A stretch of 5,574 nt of DNA from NCBI GenBank assembly GCA_946494635.1, contig CAMMCS010000132.1, positions 1 to 5,574 on the forward strand. Direction: 5' to 3'. The notes beneath the pieces are model-generated. The model saw only the letters and a list, made by a program, of their open reading frames with translations. It had not been told where the DNA came from and made no database searches. A program made the translations under genes and the position numbers. Below are positions 1 to 5,484 of this stretch, piece by piece; position 1 is the first letter of the stretch, and each line of letters opens with the position of its first letter. The stretch is from an uncultured Oscillibacter sp. GTDB taxonomy: Bacteria > Bacillota > Clostridia > Oscillospirales > Oscillospiraceae.

Positions 1-173
1 TGGAGAAGGGAGACGCCCCCCTGGCGGACTCCCTGGCGTTGTTCGAGGAGGGGACAAAGCTGATCGCCGCCTGCTCCAAGGAGCTGGACGCGGCGGAACA
101 GAAGGTGGTCAAGCTGATGAAGGGCCCCGACGGTGCGCCGGTGGAGCTGCCCTTTGAGGAAAAGGAGGACTGA
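1..173 (+). CDS. xseB: Exodeoxyribonuclease VII small subunit, C-terminal part (gene cut by window start)
   Basis: Small subunit of exonuclease VII. With XseA it degrades single-stranded DNA from both ends in the cytoplasm and serves in repair. The window begins inside the gene: the first two bases finish a codon and the readable frame starts at base 3, giving 56 residues before TGA at 171-173. The residues LEKGDAPLADSLALFEEG (first L inferred) followed by a helix ending CSKELDAAEQKV match the family's conserved two-helix pattern. XseB is usually about 70-80 residues, so only 15-25 N-terminal residues should be missing. The acidic tail (EEKED) carries the ribosome binding site of ispA, AAGGAGG at 162-168. 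The stop lies 2 nt before the ispA ATG, so the two genes are very likely co-transcribed and translationally coupled. Identification is by sequence pattern and by its usual place directly before ispA. Confidence 0.9.
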   Translation, partial: EKGDAPLADSLALFEEGTKLIAACSKELDAAEQKVVKLMKGPDGAPVELPFEEKED

Positions 174-175
174 CC

Positions 176-1075
176 ATGGACTTCAAACAGGAAATGGAGA
201 CGGCCCGCCAGATGGTGGAGGCCCGGCTTGCGGAGTTCTTCCCCGGCGACGGGCTGCAGGAGGCCATGCGCTACAGCCTGCTGGCCGGGGGCAAACGGAT
301 CCGGCCCATCCTCACCATGAAGTTCTGTGAGGCCGCCGGCGGGAAGCTGGGGGAGGCCCTGGACTTCGGCTGCGGTGTGGAGATGCTCCACACCTACTCC
401 CTGATCCACGACGACCTGCCCTGCATGGACAACGACGATCTGCGCCGGGGCAGGCCCACCTGCCACAAGGTCTATGGCGAGTGTGTGGCCACCCTGGCAG
501 GGGACGCCTTGCAGGCGGCAGCGTTTCAGACGGTGCTCTCCGCCAAGGGGCCCTGGCGGGGAGAGGGAAAGGTCGCCCCAGCCCTGGCGGCGAACTTTCT
601 GGCGGTGGCGGCCGGTGAGCGCGGCATGTGCGGCGGCCAGTATCTGGACACCATCGGCGACGGGAAGGTGATCCACACCGCCGAAGAGCTGACGGCCATC
701 AATGACAAGAAGACCGGGGCCCTGCTGCGGGCGGCCTGTCTGATGGGCGTCGCCGCCTCCGCCGGGCACCGGAAGGTGGAGGAGAACTGCTGGGACTCCG
801 CAAAGGACTACGCCACCAACCTGGGACTGGCCTTCCAGATCCGGGACGATATGCTGGATGTGATCGGAAACGCCGCGGAGTTCGGCAAGCCCATCGGATC
901 CGACGCCTCCAACGAGAAGTCCACCTATGTGTCCCTGCTGGGGATTGAGGAATGTGAGCGCCGGGTGCTGGACTACACGGAGCGGGCCAAGGCCGCCCTG
1001 AGAGCGGGGACGTGGCGGGGCGGCACGGAATTCCTGGCCGCCCTGGCGGACTCCCTGGCGGAGCGGACCAAGTAA
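176..1075 (+). CDS. ispA: Farnesyl diphosphate synthase (short-chain polyprenyl synthetase)
   Basis: Cytosolic Mg-dependent prenyltransferase that condenses IPP with DMAPP and then GPP to give farnesyl diphosphate, the precursor of undecaprenyl and other polyprenyl chains. The 299 residues match the family length. Visible motifs are GGKRIRP (38-44), the first Asp-rich motif DDLPCMDNDDLRRG (79-92), MCGGQYLD (151-158), DKKTG (177-181) and the second Asp-rich motif DDMLD (224-228). The first motif has the DDxxxxD spacing, and residues 74-78 before it are YSLIH. This is the bacterial type II FPP synthase pattern and points to a C15 product; chain length remains an inference. The ATG is preceded by AAGGAGG at 162-168 with 7-nt spacing, and lies 2 nt after the xseB stop. 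A terminator-like hairpin follows at 1087-1123, and dxs restarts from its own promoter. No key residue appears missing. Confidence 0.96.
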   Translation: MDFKQEMETARQMVEARLAEFFPGDGLQEAMRYSLLAGGKRIRPILTMKFCEAAGGKLGEALDFGCGVEMLHTYSLIHDDLPCMDNDDLRRGRPTCHKVYGECVATLAGDALQAAAFQTVLSAKGPWRGEGKVAPALAANFLAVAAGERGMCGGQYLDTIGDGKVIHTAEELTAINDKKTGALLRAACLMGVAASAGHRKVEENCWDSAKDYATNLGLAFQIRDDMLDVIGNAAEFGKPIGSDASNEKSTYVSLLGIEECERRVLDYTERAKAALRAGTWRGGTEFLAALADSLAERTK

Positions 1076-1086
1076 ACAAGCGGAGC

Positions 1087-1123
1087 AGGGGAGGGGCCGC
1101 CGGAAGCGCGGCTCCTCCTCTTT
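1087..1123 (+). terminator. Terminator-like hairpin after ispA
   Basis: Twelve nt after the ispA stop, the strand 1087-1100 pairs with 1108-1121. The inner ten pairs (1091-1100 with 1108-1117) contain one G-U, and four more outer pairs include one further G-U. The loop is 7 nt (1101-1107). The stem runs into CTCTTT, so the U-tract is short (three T, 1121-1123). The stem is strong and the tail is poor, which suggests a partial terminator or attenuator, or a 3' end protecting the xseB-ispA message. The position, directly before a promoter-like AT-rich island, supports a transcription boundary. Confidence 0.5.
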
Positions 1124-1171
1124 GCCTCCGCGGCCGCCGGGCAGTTCTGCGCACCAAAAAATTCCTCTTCA

Positions 1172-1197
1172 AAATATACGGAATATGTTGTATATTT
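1172..1197. promoter_or_regulatory. Perfect 8+8 bp inverted repeat, candidate operator of the dxs promoter
   Basis: AAATATAC at 1172-1179 and GTATATTT at 1190-1197 are exact reverse complements separated by 10 bp, giving half-site centres 18 bp apart. The right arm covers most of the -35 hexamer TTGTAT (1188-1193), so a bound protein would block RNA polymerase. It lies in an AT-rich island inside a GC-rich region, where an AT-rich palindrome is less surprising than elsewhere. It does not look like the ARG box pattern (TGAAT...ATTCA), so regulation by the ArgR encoded downstream is not supported. The regulator is unknown. Confidence 0.35.
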
Positions 1198-1216
1198 ATG
1201 AAAAATGTGCTATACT
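1188..1216 (+). promoter_or_regulatory. Sigma-A type promoter with extended -10, driving dxs-tlyA-nadK-argR
   Basis: The -35 candidate TTGTAT (1188-1193) and the -10 TATACT (1211-1216) are separated by exactly 17 bp. TGC directly before the -10 (1208-1210) supplies the TGn extended -10 element. The sequence upstream (about 1154-1200) is strongly AT-rich in a GC-rich window, as expected for a promoter and UP-like region. The predicted transcription start is about 1222-1224. This is the only convincing promoter I see in the window. It would make the four downstream genes a transcription unit separable from xseB-ispA. Confidence 0.7.
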
Positions 1217-1218
1217 GA

Positions 1219-1334
1219 CCGCTGATGAGCGGACGAGGGGAATTACGGCGCATCTGCCGTCCGGAGATCCCCGTCCGCTTCCTGCTGCGGCCCTGCCGCG
1301 GCGGCGCTCAGGCACGGCGGCATGTTCCTGCCGG
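1219..1334 (+). promoter_or_regulatory. Structured 5' leader of the dxs transcript
   Basis: The predicted leader runs from about 1223 to 1364. A long helix pairs 1228-1240 with 1268-1279 (AGCGGACG, a bulged A at 1236, then GGGG, against UCCCCGUCCGCU). It encloses a small perfect hairpin, ACGGC (1245-1249) with GCCGT (1256-1260). Next comes GCTGCGG (1284-1290) with CCGCGGC (1296-1302), seven pairs with one G-U and a 5-nt loop, then CGGCA (1318-1322) with TGCCG (1329-1333). A competing 5-bp hairpin, CCGCT/AGCGG (1219-1223/1228-1232), sits at the predicted start site. I find no TPP riboswitch core or other class I recognise, and no clear anti-Shine-Dalgarno sequence. GC-rich DNA forms such stems easily, so function is inferred only from position and stem length. 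Confidence 0.35.
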
Positions 1335-1359
1335 TCCTGCGGATGAAAAGGAGGCGTAA
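1225..1359 (+). CDS. Possible 44-residue leader ORF upstream of dxs
   Basis: An open frame runs from ATG at 1225 to TAA at 1357-1359. It encodes a very basic, Arg-rich peptide beginning MSGRGELRRICRPEIP and ending PADEKEA. The ATG falls within about 3 nt of the predicted transcription start, so it would be translated leaderless; there is no Shine-Dalgarno sequence before it. Its last codons contain the dxs Shine-Dalgarno sequence, and its stop lies 5 nt before the dxs TTG, a geometry suited to translational coupling. Against it: a 44-codon frame without stops is quite likely by chance at this GC content, the frame coincides with the strong stem-loops described for the leader, and I recognise no family. 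It is treated as a candidate only. Confidence 0.18.
   Translation: MSGRGELRRICRPEIPVRFLLRPCRGGAQARRHVPAGPADEKEA
1348..1354 (+). promoter_or_regulatory. Ribosome binding site that fixes the dxs TTG start
   Basis: AAGGAGG at 1348-1354 is a near-perfect Shine-Dalgarno sequence, 10 nt before TTG at 1365. No in-frame ATG or GTG lies nearby, and the residues following the TTG (ILEKIHAPADVKAL) match the usual N-terminus of DXS proteins. This supports the unusual start codon. Confidence 0.85.
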
Positions 1360-1364
1360 GCCCT

Positions 1365-3215
1365 TTGATCTTAGAGAAAATCCACGCCCCGGCGGACGTG
1401 AAGGCCCTGGACAAGGGGGAACTGGAGACGCTATGCCGGGAGCTTCGGCAGTTCCTGGTAGACAGTGTCTCCCAGACCGGCGGACACCTGGCCTCCAATC
1501 TGGGGGCAGTGGAGCTGACGGTGGCGATCCACCGGGTGTTCGACACGTCGAAGGACCGGCTGGTATTCGACGTGGGACACCAGTGCTACGTCCACAAAGC
1601 CCTCACCGGACGGCGGGAGCTGTTCTCCACCCTGCGGCAGCTGGACGGCCTCTCCGGCTTTCCCAAGCCCCGCGAGAGCTGTCACGACGCCTTTATCGCC
1701 GGGCATGCGTCCAACTCTGTCTCTGTGGCTCTTGGGATGGCAAGGGCAAGAACTTTACAGCGGGAGGACTACAGTGTCCTGGCCCTGATCGGGGACGGGG
1801 CCCTCACCGGCGGTCTGGCCTACGAGGGGCTCAACAACGCCGGCGCGTCCGGCGAGCCGCTGATCGTCATTCTCAATGACAACGGCATGTCCATCAACCC
1901 AAATGTGGGGGCTGTGGACAGCCATTTGAGCCAGATCCGTTCAAAGCCAGCCTACTACCACTTCAAAAAGTGGTACCGCCAGCTTTTCGGCCCTCACCCA
2001 ATGGAGAACCGGCTGTACCGGTTCAACCACAAGGTCAAGACTTCCCTGAAAAAGGCCCTGTGGCCCGGCAGCACGCTGTTTGAGGACATGGGCTTCACCT
2101 ATCTGGGCCCTATTGACGGCCACGATCTGGACCGGTTGGTCCATGTGCTGGCCTGGGCCAGGGAGCTTCGGTGCCCGGTGGTGGTCCATGTCAAGACGGT
2201 CAAGGGCAAGGGCTACCCCTTCGCGGAGCGGAATCCCGACAAGTTTCACGGAGTGGGCCCCTTCGACCCGGAGACCGGCCTTTTGAAAAAGAGCGGGGGA
2301 GATGACTTCTCCGCCGTGTTCGGCAAGACCCTGGCCTCCTGCGCGGCAGAGGATGGGCGGATCTGCGCCATCACCGCCGCCATGGCGGACGGCACAGGCC
2401 TGACGCCTTTCGCCAAGGCGTTTCCGGACCGGTTCTTCGACGTAGCCATTGCTGAGGGCCATGCGGTGGCCATGGCCGCGGGCCTTGCCAAGCAGGGGAT
2501 GATCCCGGTATTCGCCGTGTACGCATCCTTCCTTCAGCGGGGGTACGACCAGCTGATCCACGACGTGTCCCTCCTGAACCTCCATGTGGTGCTGGGGGTG
2601 GACCGGGCGGGCCTGGTGGGCGCCGATGGAGAGACCCACCACGGCAGCTTTGACGCGCTCTTCCTCTCAGAGATCCCGGGGTTCACCGTGCTGTGCCCCG
2701 CCAGCTTTGCGGAGCTGCGGCGGATGCTGCGCCGGGCCCTGTTCGAGATCCCTGGCCCCGTGGCGGTCCGCTATCCCCGGGGCGGCGAGGGAGACTACCG
2801 GGCAGACCAGTCAGAGGGCGCGGCGACGGAGCTGCGGCCCGGAGGAGACGTGACCATCCTCTCCTATGGCGTGATGGTGAACCAGGCCCTGGCCGCGGCA
2901 GAGCTGCTGGAGCAGCGGGGCGTCTGTGCCAGGGTGGTGAAGCTCAACCAGATCGCCCCCCTGGATTTCGACCTGCTCGCTCCTTGGCTGGCCGGCACCG
3001 GCACCCTTCTGGTTGCCGAGGACGCCTTCGGCGCCGGGTGCGTGGGCCAGCGGGTGGCAGCCATTCTGGCAGAGGGCGGCGCCGCCCCGAAAAAGCTGAT
3101 TCTGAAAAACCTGGGCAAGACCTTCCAGCCGGAGGGGACGGTGCCGCAGCTGCAGCACCGGGCCGGCATCGACGCTGCCGGCATCGCCCAAGCGATTCTG
3201 GAGGCGGGAACATGA
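1365..3215 (+). CDS. dxs: 1-deoxy-D-xylulose-5-phosphate synthase
   Basis: Thiamine-diphosphate enzyme that joins pyruvate (with loss of CO2) and glyceraldehyde 3-phosphate into DXP. This is the first step of the MEP isoprenoid pathway, and DXP also feeds thiamine and pyridoxal synthesis. The 616 residues match the family length. Motifs in order: TGGHLASNLG (38-47, His41), DVGHQCYVHK (69-78, His72), the ThDP/Mg motif starting GDG (143-145) and ending NDN (171-173), AEGHA with the presumed catalytic Glu364, YASFLQRGYDQ (386-396, Arg392), DRAGLVGADGETHHGSFD (413-430) and a transketolase C-terminal domain from about 490. The start is TTG, chosen because of AAGGAGG at 1348-1354 and a normal N-terminus. 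A promoter at 1188-1216 drives it. The stop overlaps the tlyA start (ATGA), implying coupled translation. AEGHA replaces the AEQHA seen in E. coli, a variant compatible with function. Confidence 0.97.
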   Translation: MILEKIHAPADVKALDKGELETLCRELRQFLVDSVSQTGGHLASNLGAVELTVAIHRVFDTSKDRLVFDVGHQCYVHKALTGRRELFSTLRQLDGLSGFPKPRESCHDAFIAGHASNSVSVALGMARARTLQREDYSVLALIGDGALTGGLAYEGLNNAGASGEPLIVILNDNGMSINPNVGAVDSHLSQIRSKPAYYHFKKWYRQLFGPHPMENRLYRFNHKVKTSLKKALWPGSTLFEDMGFTYLGPIDGHDLDRLVHVLAWARELRCPVVVHVKTVKGKGYPFAERNPDKFHGVGPFDPETGLLKKSGGDDFSAVFGKTLASCAAEDGRICAITAAMADGTGLTPFAKAFPDRFFDVAIAEGHAVAMAAGLAKQGMIPVFAVYASFLQRGYDQLIHDVSLLNLHVVLGVDRAGLVGADGETHHGSFDALFLSEIPGFTVLCPASFAELRRMLRRALFEIPGPVAVRYPRGGEGDYRADQSEGAATELRPGGDVTILSYGVMVNQALAAAELLEQRGVCARVVKLNQIAPLDFDLLAPWLAGTGTLLVAEDAFGAGCVGQRVAAILAEGGAAPKKLILKNLGKTFQPEGTVPQLQHRAGIDAAGIAQAILEAGT

Positions 3216-4033
3216 GCGGAAAAAAACGGCTGGACGTGCTGCTGGTGGAGCGCGGGTTCCTGGAGAGCCGGCAGAAGGCCCAGGCAGTGATTATGAGCGG
3301 CGACGTGTTCGTTGCGGGCCAACGGGTGGACAAGCCCGGCACCGCCGTGGCGGAGGACGCGGAGATCTCCGTCCGGGGCGCGCTGCCCTATGTGAGCCGT
3401 GGCGGGCTGAAGCTGGAAAAGGCCATGACTGCCTTCCCCATTGACCTGGAGGGTGCTGTCTGTGCCGACATCGGCGCCTCCACTGGCGGCTTCACCGACT
3501 GTATGCTGCAAAACGGTGCCGCCAGGGTCTATGCCGTAGACGTGGGATACGGCCAGCTGGCCTGGAAGCTCCGGGAGGATCCCCGGGTGGTGTGCCTGGA
3601 ACGGACCAACGCCAGGTATCTCACCCATGAGCAGGTGCCGGATGAACTTGACTTTGCCTCGGTGGATGTGAGCTTCATCTCCTTGAAGCTGATCCTGCCG
3701 CCTTTGAACGGCCTTTTGAAAGACGGCGGCCACGCCGCCTGCCTGGTAAAGCCTCAATTCGAGGCCGGTCGGGAGAAGGTGGGGAAGAAGGGCGTGGTTC
3801 GGGATCCGCATGTCCATCTGGAGGTGCTGGAGCACTTTCTGGGCCATGCCAGGGAATCCGGCTTTGCCGTCCTTGGGCTGACATTTTCCCCCATCCGGGG
3901 CCCGGAGGGGAACATCGAGTATCTGGGGTATCTTGAAAAGGGTCCCTGGCAGGATCGCACATTTGATCTGAAGGCTCTGGTGGATGCGTCCCACCAGACC
4001 CTGAAGGAGCACGGAGAGGGGGGCAATCCATGA
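3212..4033 (+). CDS. tlyA: TlyA family 16S/23S rRNA (cytidine-2'-O)-methyltransferase
   Basis: SAM-dependent methyltransferase that 2'-O-methylates cytidines in 23S rRNA (C1920) and, in some members, 16S rRNA (C1409). In mycobacteria this creates capreomycin sensitivity; the old name hemolysin A is misleading. Length is 273 residues, as usual. Residues 1-60 form an S4 RNA-binding domain (RLDVLLVERGFLESRQKAQA at 6-25). YVSRGGLKLEKA (60-71) links to an FtsJ-type Rossmann domain with the SAM loop ADIGASTGGFTDC (85-97). The K-D-K-E catalytic tetrad appears as Lys67, Asp152 (VDVSFIS), Lys180 (LVKPQFE) and Glu236 (NIEYL), two lower than the mycobacterial numbers I remember. The mycobacterial RxWV linker motif reads LPYV here (58-61). 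ATG overlaps the dxs stop; GGAGG at 3200-3204 lies 7 nt upstream. Longer upstream readings of this frame merely overlap dxs. Confidence 0.95.
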   Translation: MSGKKRLDVLLVERGFLESRQKAQAVIMSGDVFVAGQRVDKPGTAVAEDAEISVRGALPYVSRGGLKLEKAMTAFPIDLEGAVCADIGASTGGFTDCMLQNGAARVYAVDVGYGQLAWKLREDPRVVCLERTNARYLTHEQVPDELDFASVDVSFISLKLILPPLNGLLKDGGHAACLVKPQFEAGREKVGKKGVVRDPHVHLEVLEHFLGHARESGFAVLGLTFSPIRGPEGNIEYLGYLEKGPWQDRTFDLKALVDASHQTLKEHGEGGNP

Positions 4034-4908
4034 AAAAGATCATTCTCTGCCCGAATCCCAGCCGGGACCAGGGCCTGTCCGCCACCCGCCGGGCAGAGGA
4101 AATCTTGCAGGAGATGGGCTTTCACACAGTGGTGTGCCCGCCCTTCAAGGATCAGCGGGGCGGCGGCTACGGGGACTATCCGGTGCGTCCCCTGCCGCCG
4201 GAGCTGAAGACCGCGGATCTGCTGATCACCCTAGGCGGGGACGGCACGATCCTGCATCTGGCCAAGCTGGTGGCGCTGCACAAAATTCCGGTGCTGGGCA
4301 TCAACATGGGGGGCCTTGGCTTCATCGCGGAGCTGGAGGCCGGCGAACTGGACGCCCTGCGGAAGCTGAAGGACTGGGACTTCCAGACGGAGCAGCGGAT
4401 GATGCTGGACGTGTCCGTCCAGCGGGAGGGCCGTCAGATCTACACGAACCTGGGTCTCAACGACGCGGTGATCCGGGAGGGCCCTATCTCCCATGTGATC
4501 CACCTGAAGATCTCCTCCGACGGACGGCACCTGGCAGACATCGCCGGGGACGGCGTCATCGTGTCCACACCCACCGGGTCCACGGCCTACTCCCTGTCTG
4601 CCGGCGGCCCGGTGGTGGAGCCGGTGGCCCAGACCATGGTGGTCTGTCCCATCTGCACCCACAACATGCGCTTTTCCTCTTACGTCCTCTCGCCGGAGCA
4701 CACCCTCACCATTGAGCTGGAGCGCAACGGCCGCAAGCCGGTGTACCTGTTCGTGGACGAGAGCCGCGCCTTCTCCCTGCGGGCTGACGACCAGGTCCAG
4801 GTTCGCCGGTCCAAACACACGGTGCGGCTGGTGCGCCTGTCAGAGCGGAGCTTCTGTGAGATCTTCGCTCAAAAAATGCTGCCAGGAGGTTTTACCGATG
4901 AAAAATGA
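4030..4908 (+). CDS. nadK: NAD kinase (ATP/polyphosphate-dependent)
   Basis: Cytosolic kinase that phosphorylates NAD to NADP, the only de novo source of NADP(H). The 292 residues fit the family. An N-terminal Rossmann-like half begins MKKIILCPNP. The phosphate-binding/catalytic motif is GGDGT (69-73, Asp71), followed by NMGGLGFIAEL (92-102). LNDAVI (143-148) corresponds to the LNE motif contacting the nucleotide, with Asp instead of Glu. The C-terminal beta domain has GDGVIVSTPTGSTAYSLSAG (173-192), then GGPVV, and PICTHNM (207-213). The segment FVDES (241-245) lies where other members have DGQ or DSQ. The ATG overlaps the tlyA stop by 4 nt, with purine-rich GGAGAGGGG (4013-4021) as the ribosome binding site. 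The last codons carry the Shine-Dalgarno sequence and first 11 nt of argR, so the C-terminal tail is constrained by its neighbour. Confidence 0.96.
   Translation: MKKIILCPNPSRDQGLSATRRAEEILQEMGFHTVVCPPFKDQRGGGYGDYPVRPLPPELKTADLLITLGGDGTILHLAKLVALHKIPVLGINMGGLGFIAELEAGELDALRKLKDWDFQTEQRMMLDVSVQREGRQIYTNLGLNDAVIREGPISHVIHLKISSDGRHLADIAGDGVIVSTPTGSTAYSLSAGGPVVEPVAQTMVVCPICTHNMRFSSYVLSPEHTLTIELERNGRKPVYLFVDESRAFSLRADDQVQVRRSKHTVRLVRLSERSFCEIFAQKMLPGGFTDEK
4884..4889 (+). promoter_or_regulatory. Ribosome binding site of argR, inside nadK
   Basis: AGGAGG at 4884-4889 lies 8 nt before the ATG at 4898. It is embedded in the final nadK codons (residues LPGGFTDEK). This selects 4898 as the argR start over the upstream readings of that frame, which only shadow nadK, and over the internal ATG at residue 8. 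Confidence 0.85.
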
Positions 4909-5347
4909 CCGGCAGAGCATGATCCTGGAGATCATCAGCCAGGAAAATATCGAAACCCAGGAGCAGCTGCTCGCCCGCCTTCAGGAGCGTGGCATTACCA
5001 GCACACAGGCCACCATCTCCCGGGACATCAAGCAGATGCATCTGATTAAAGAGCCGGTGGGCCGGGGTGTATACAAGTACGCTTTGTCCGGTAACCGGAC
5101 AAAGCTGAACTTCGCCGAGAAGCTGCGGACCATCTTCCGGGAGAGCATCACCAGCATCGACTCCGCCCAGAACATCGTGGTCATCAAGACCATGCCGGGG
5201 CTGGCCAGCGCCGCCTGCGCTGCCCTGGACGACATGGGAGTGGCCTGCATGGTAGGCTCTCTGGCGGGGGATGATACCGCTTTTCTGGTAATGCGTGACA
5301 CAGAATCTGCGGCGGATTTCTGCCAGGAGATCAAGGAGATGCTGTGA
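4898..5347 (+). CDS. argR: Arginine repressor ArgR/AhrC
   Basis: Hexameric DNA-binding protein that uses L-arginine as co-effector to repress arginine biosynthesis and, in Bacillota, to activate arginine catabolism. The 149 residues are the normal family size. An N-terminal winged helix-turn-helix (about 1-65) contains STQATISRDIKQMHLIK (35-51) with the DNA-contacting Ser41-Arg42, then the wing YKYAL. A linker leads to the oligomerisation/arginine-binding domain (about 78-149), with GSLAGDDTAFLV (120-131), where Asp125-Asp126 should bind arginine. The gene overlaps the end of nadK by 11 nt and has a strong internal Shine-Dalgarno sequence. It is the last recognisable gene of the run. No ARG box is visible in the window, so autoregulation is not supported. 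Arginine biosynthesis genes are not nearby; this isolated position next to nadK is typical for the ahrC-type gene of Bacillota. Confidence 0.96.
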   Translation: MKNDRQSMILEIISQENIETQEQLLARLQERGITSTQATISRDIKQMHLIKEPVGRGVYKYALSGNRTKLNFAEKLRTIFRESITSIDSAQNIVVIKTMPGLASAACAALDDMGVACMVGSLAGDDTAFLVMRDTESAADFCQEIKEML

Positions 5348-5365
5348 TCCCTGCGGGGGCTTTTT
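5346..5365 (+). terminator. Weak intrinsic terminator directly after argR
   Basis: TCCC (5348-5351) pairs with GGGG (5355-5358) around a TGC triloop. An outer G5346-C5360 pair sits beyond an A-G mismatch, and TTTTT (5361-5365) follows. The stem is short and begins inside the argR stop codon; the U-tract is reasonable. A further hairpin, TGGCA/TGCCA (5370-5374/5379-5383), follows and may help. It is the natural place for the dxs-argR transcript to end, but hairpin strength is marginal. Confidence 0.4.
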
Positions 5366-5484
5366 GGTTTGGCATACTTGCCAGGACGGTGCGTAGGGGC
5401 GGCAATCTGCCGCCCGGAGTGATGCGGGCCGCCGTCCGGCAGCCTCGGGAATCTTTGCTCCCGCAGGGGGCTTGTCCAGCGGGA
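5349..5484. repeat. Cluster of nested inverted repeats after argR
   Basis: Three inverted repeats nest around one another: CCCTGCGGG (5349-5357) with CCCGCAGGG (5460-5468); GGACGGTG (5384-5391) with 5430-5437, eight pairs including one G-T; and GGGCGGCA (5397-5404) with TGCCGCCC (5408-5415), perfect with a 3-nt loop. Extra hairpins are TGGCA/TGCCA (5370-5374/5379-5383), CGGGA/TCCCG (5446-5450/5459-5463) and the competing TCCCGC/GCGGGA (5459-5464/5479-5484). The segment GTAGGGGCGGCAATCTGC and its mirror resemble short palindromic units that I believe recur between genes in GC-rich Clostridia; that is memory, not a search. It could be an interspersed palindromic element, a MITE-like remnant or a structured 3' UTR. 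No coding frame fits it. Confidence 0.45.

Noticed and set aside
1161..1216. ARG box for autoregulation by the downstream argR
   Set aside because: The AT-rich palindrome lacks the TGAAT/ATTCA half-sites and the usual 18-bp compact layout.
1222..1242. CTGATGAG followed by GC stems, suggestive of a hammerhead ribozyme core
   Set aside because: The required GAAA after stem II and the flanking stem I/III pairing are not present; the match is to the short box alone.
1223..1364. TPP riboswitch, since DXS needs thiamine diphosphate
   Set aside because: No CUGAGA or other thi-box core elements could be found in the leader.
1941..2642. Minus-strand open frame of 233 codons inside dxs
   Set aside because: It lies wholly opposite the catalytic core of DXS and shows no family motif; it is a codon-bias shadow.
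2693..3211. Upstream extension of the tlyA reading frame
   Set aside because: The Arg/Gly/Pro-rich translation is the +1 frame of dxs. The S4 domain begins properly at 3212, which has its own ribosome binding site.
2864..4012. Long minus-strand open frame (about 380 codons) across dxs and tlyA
   Set aside because: It is antisense to two clearly conserved genes, has no recognisable domain, and long antisense frames are expected where codon third positions are GC-rich.
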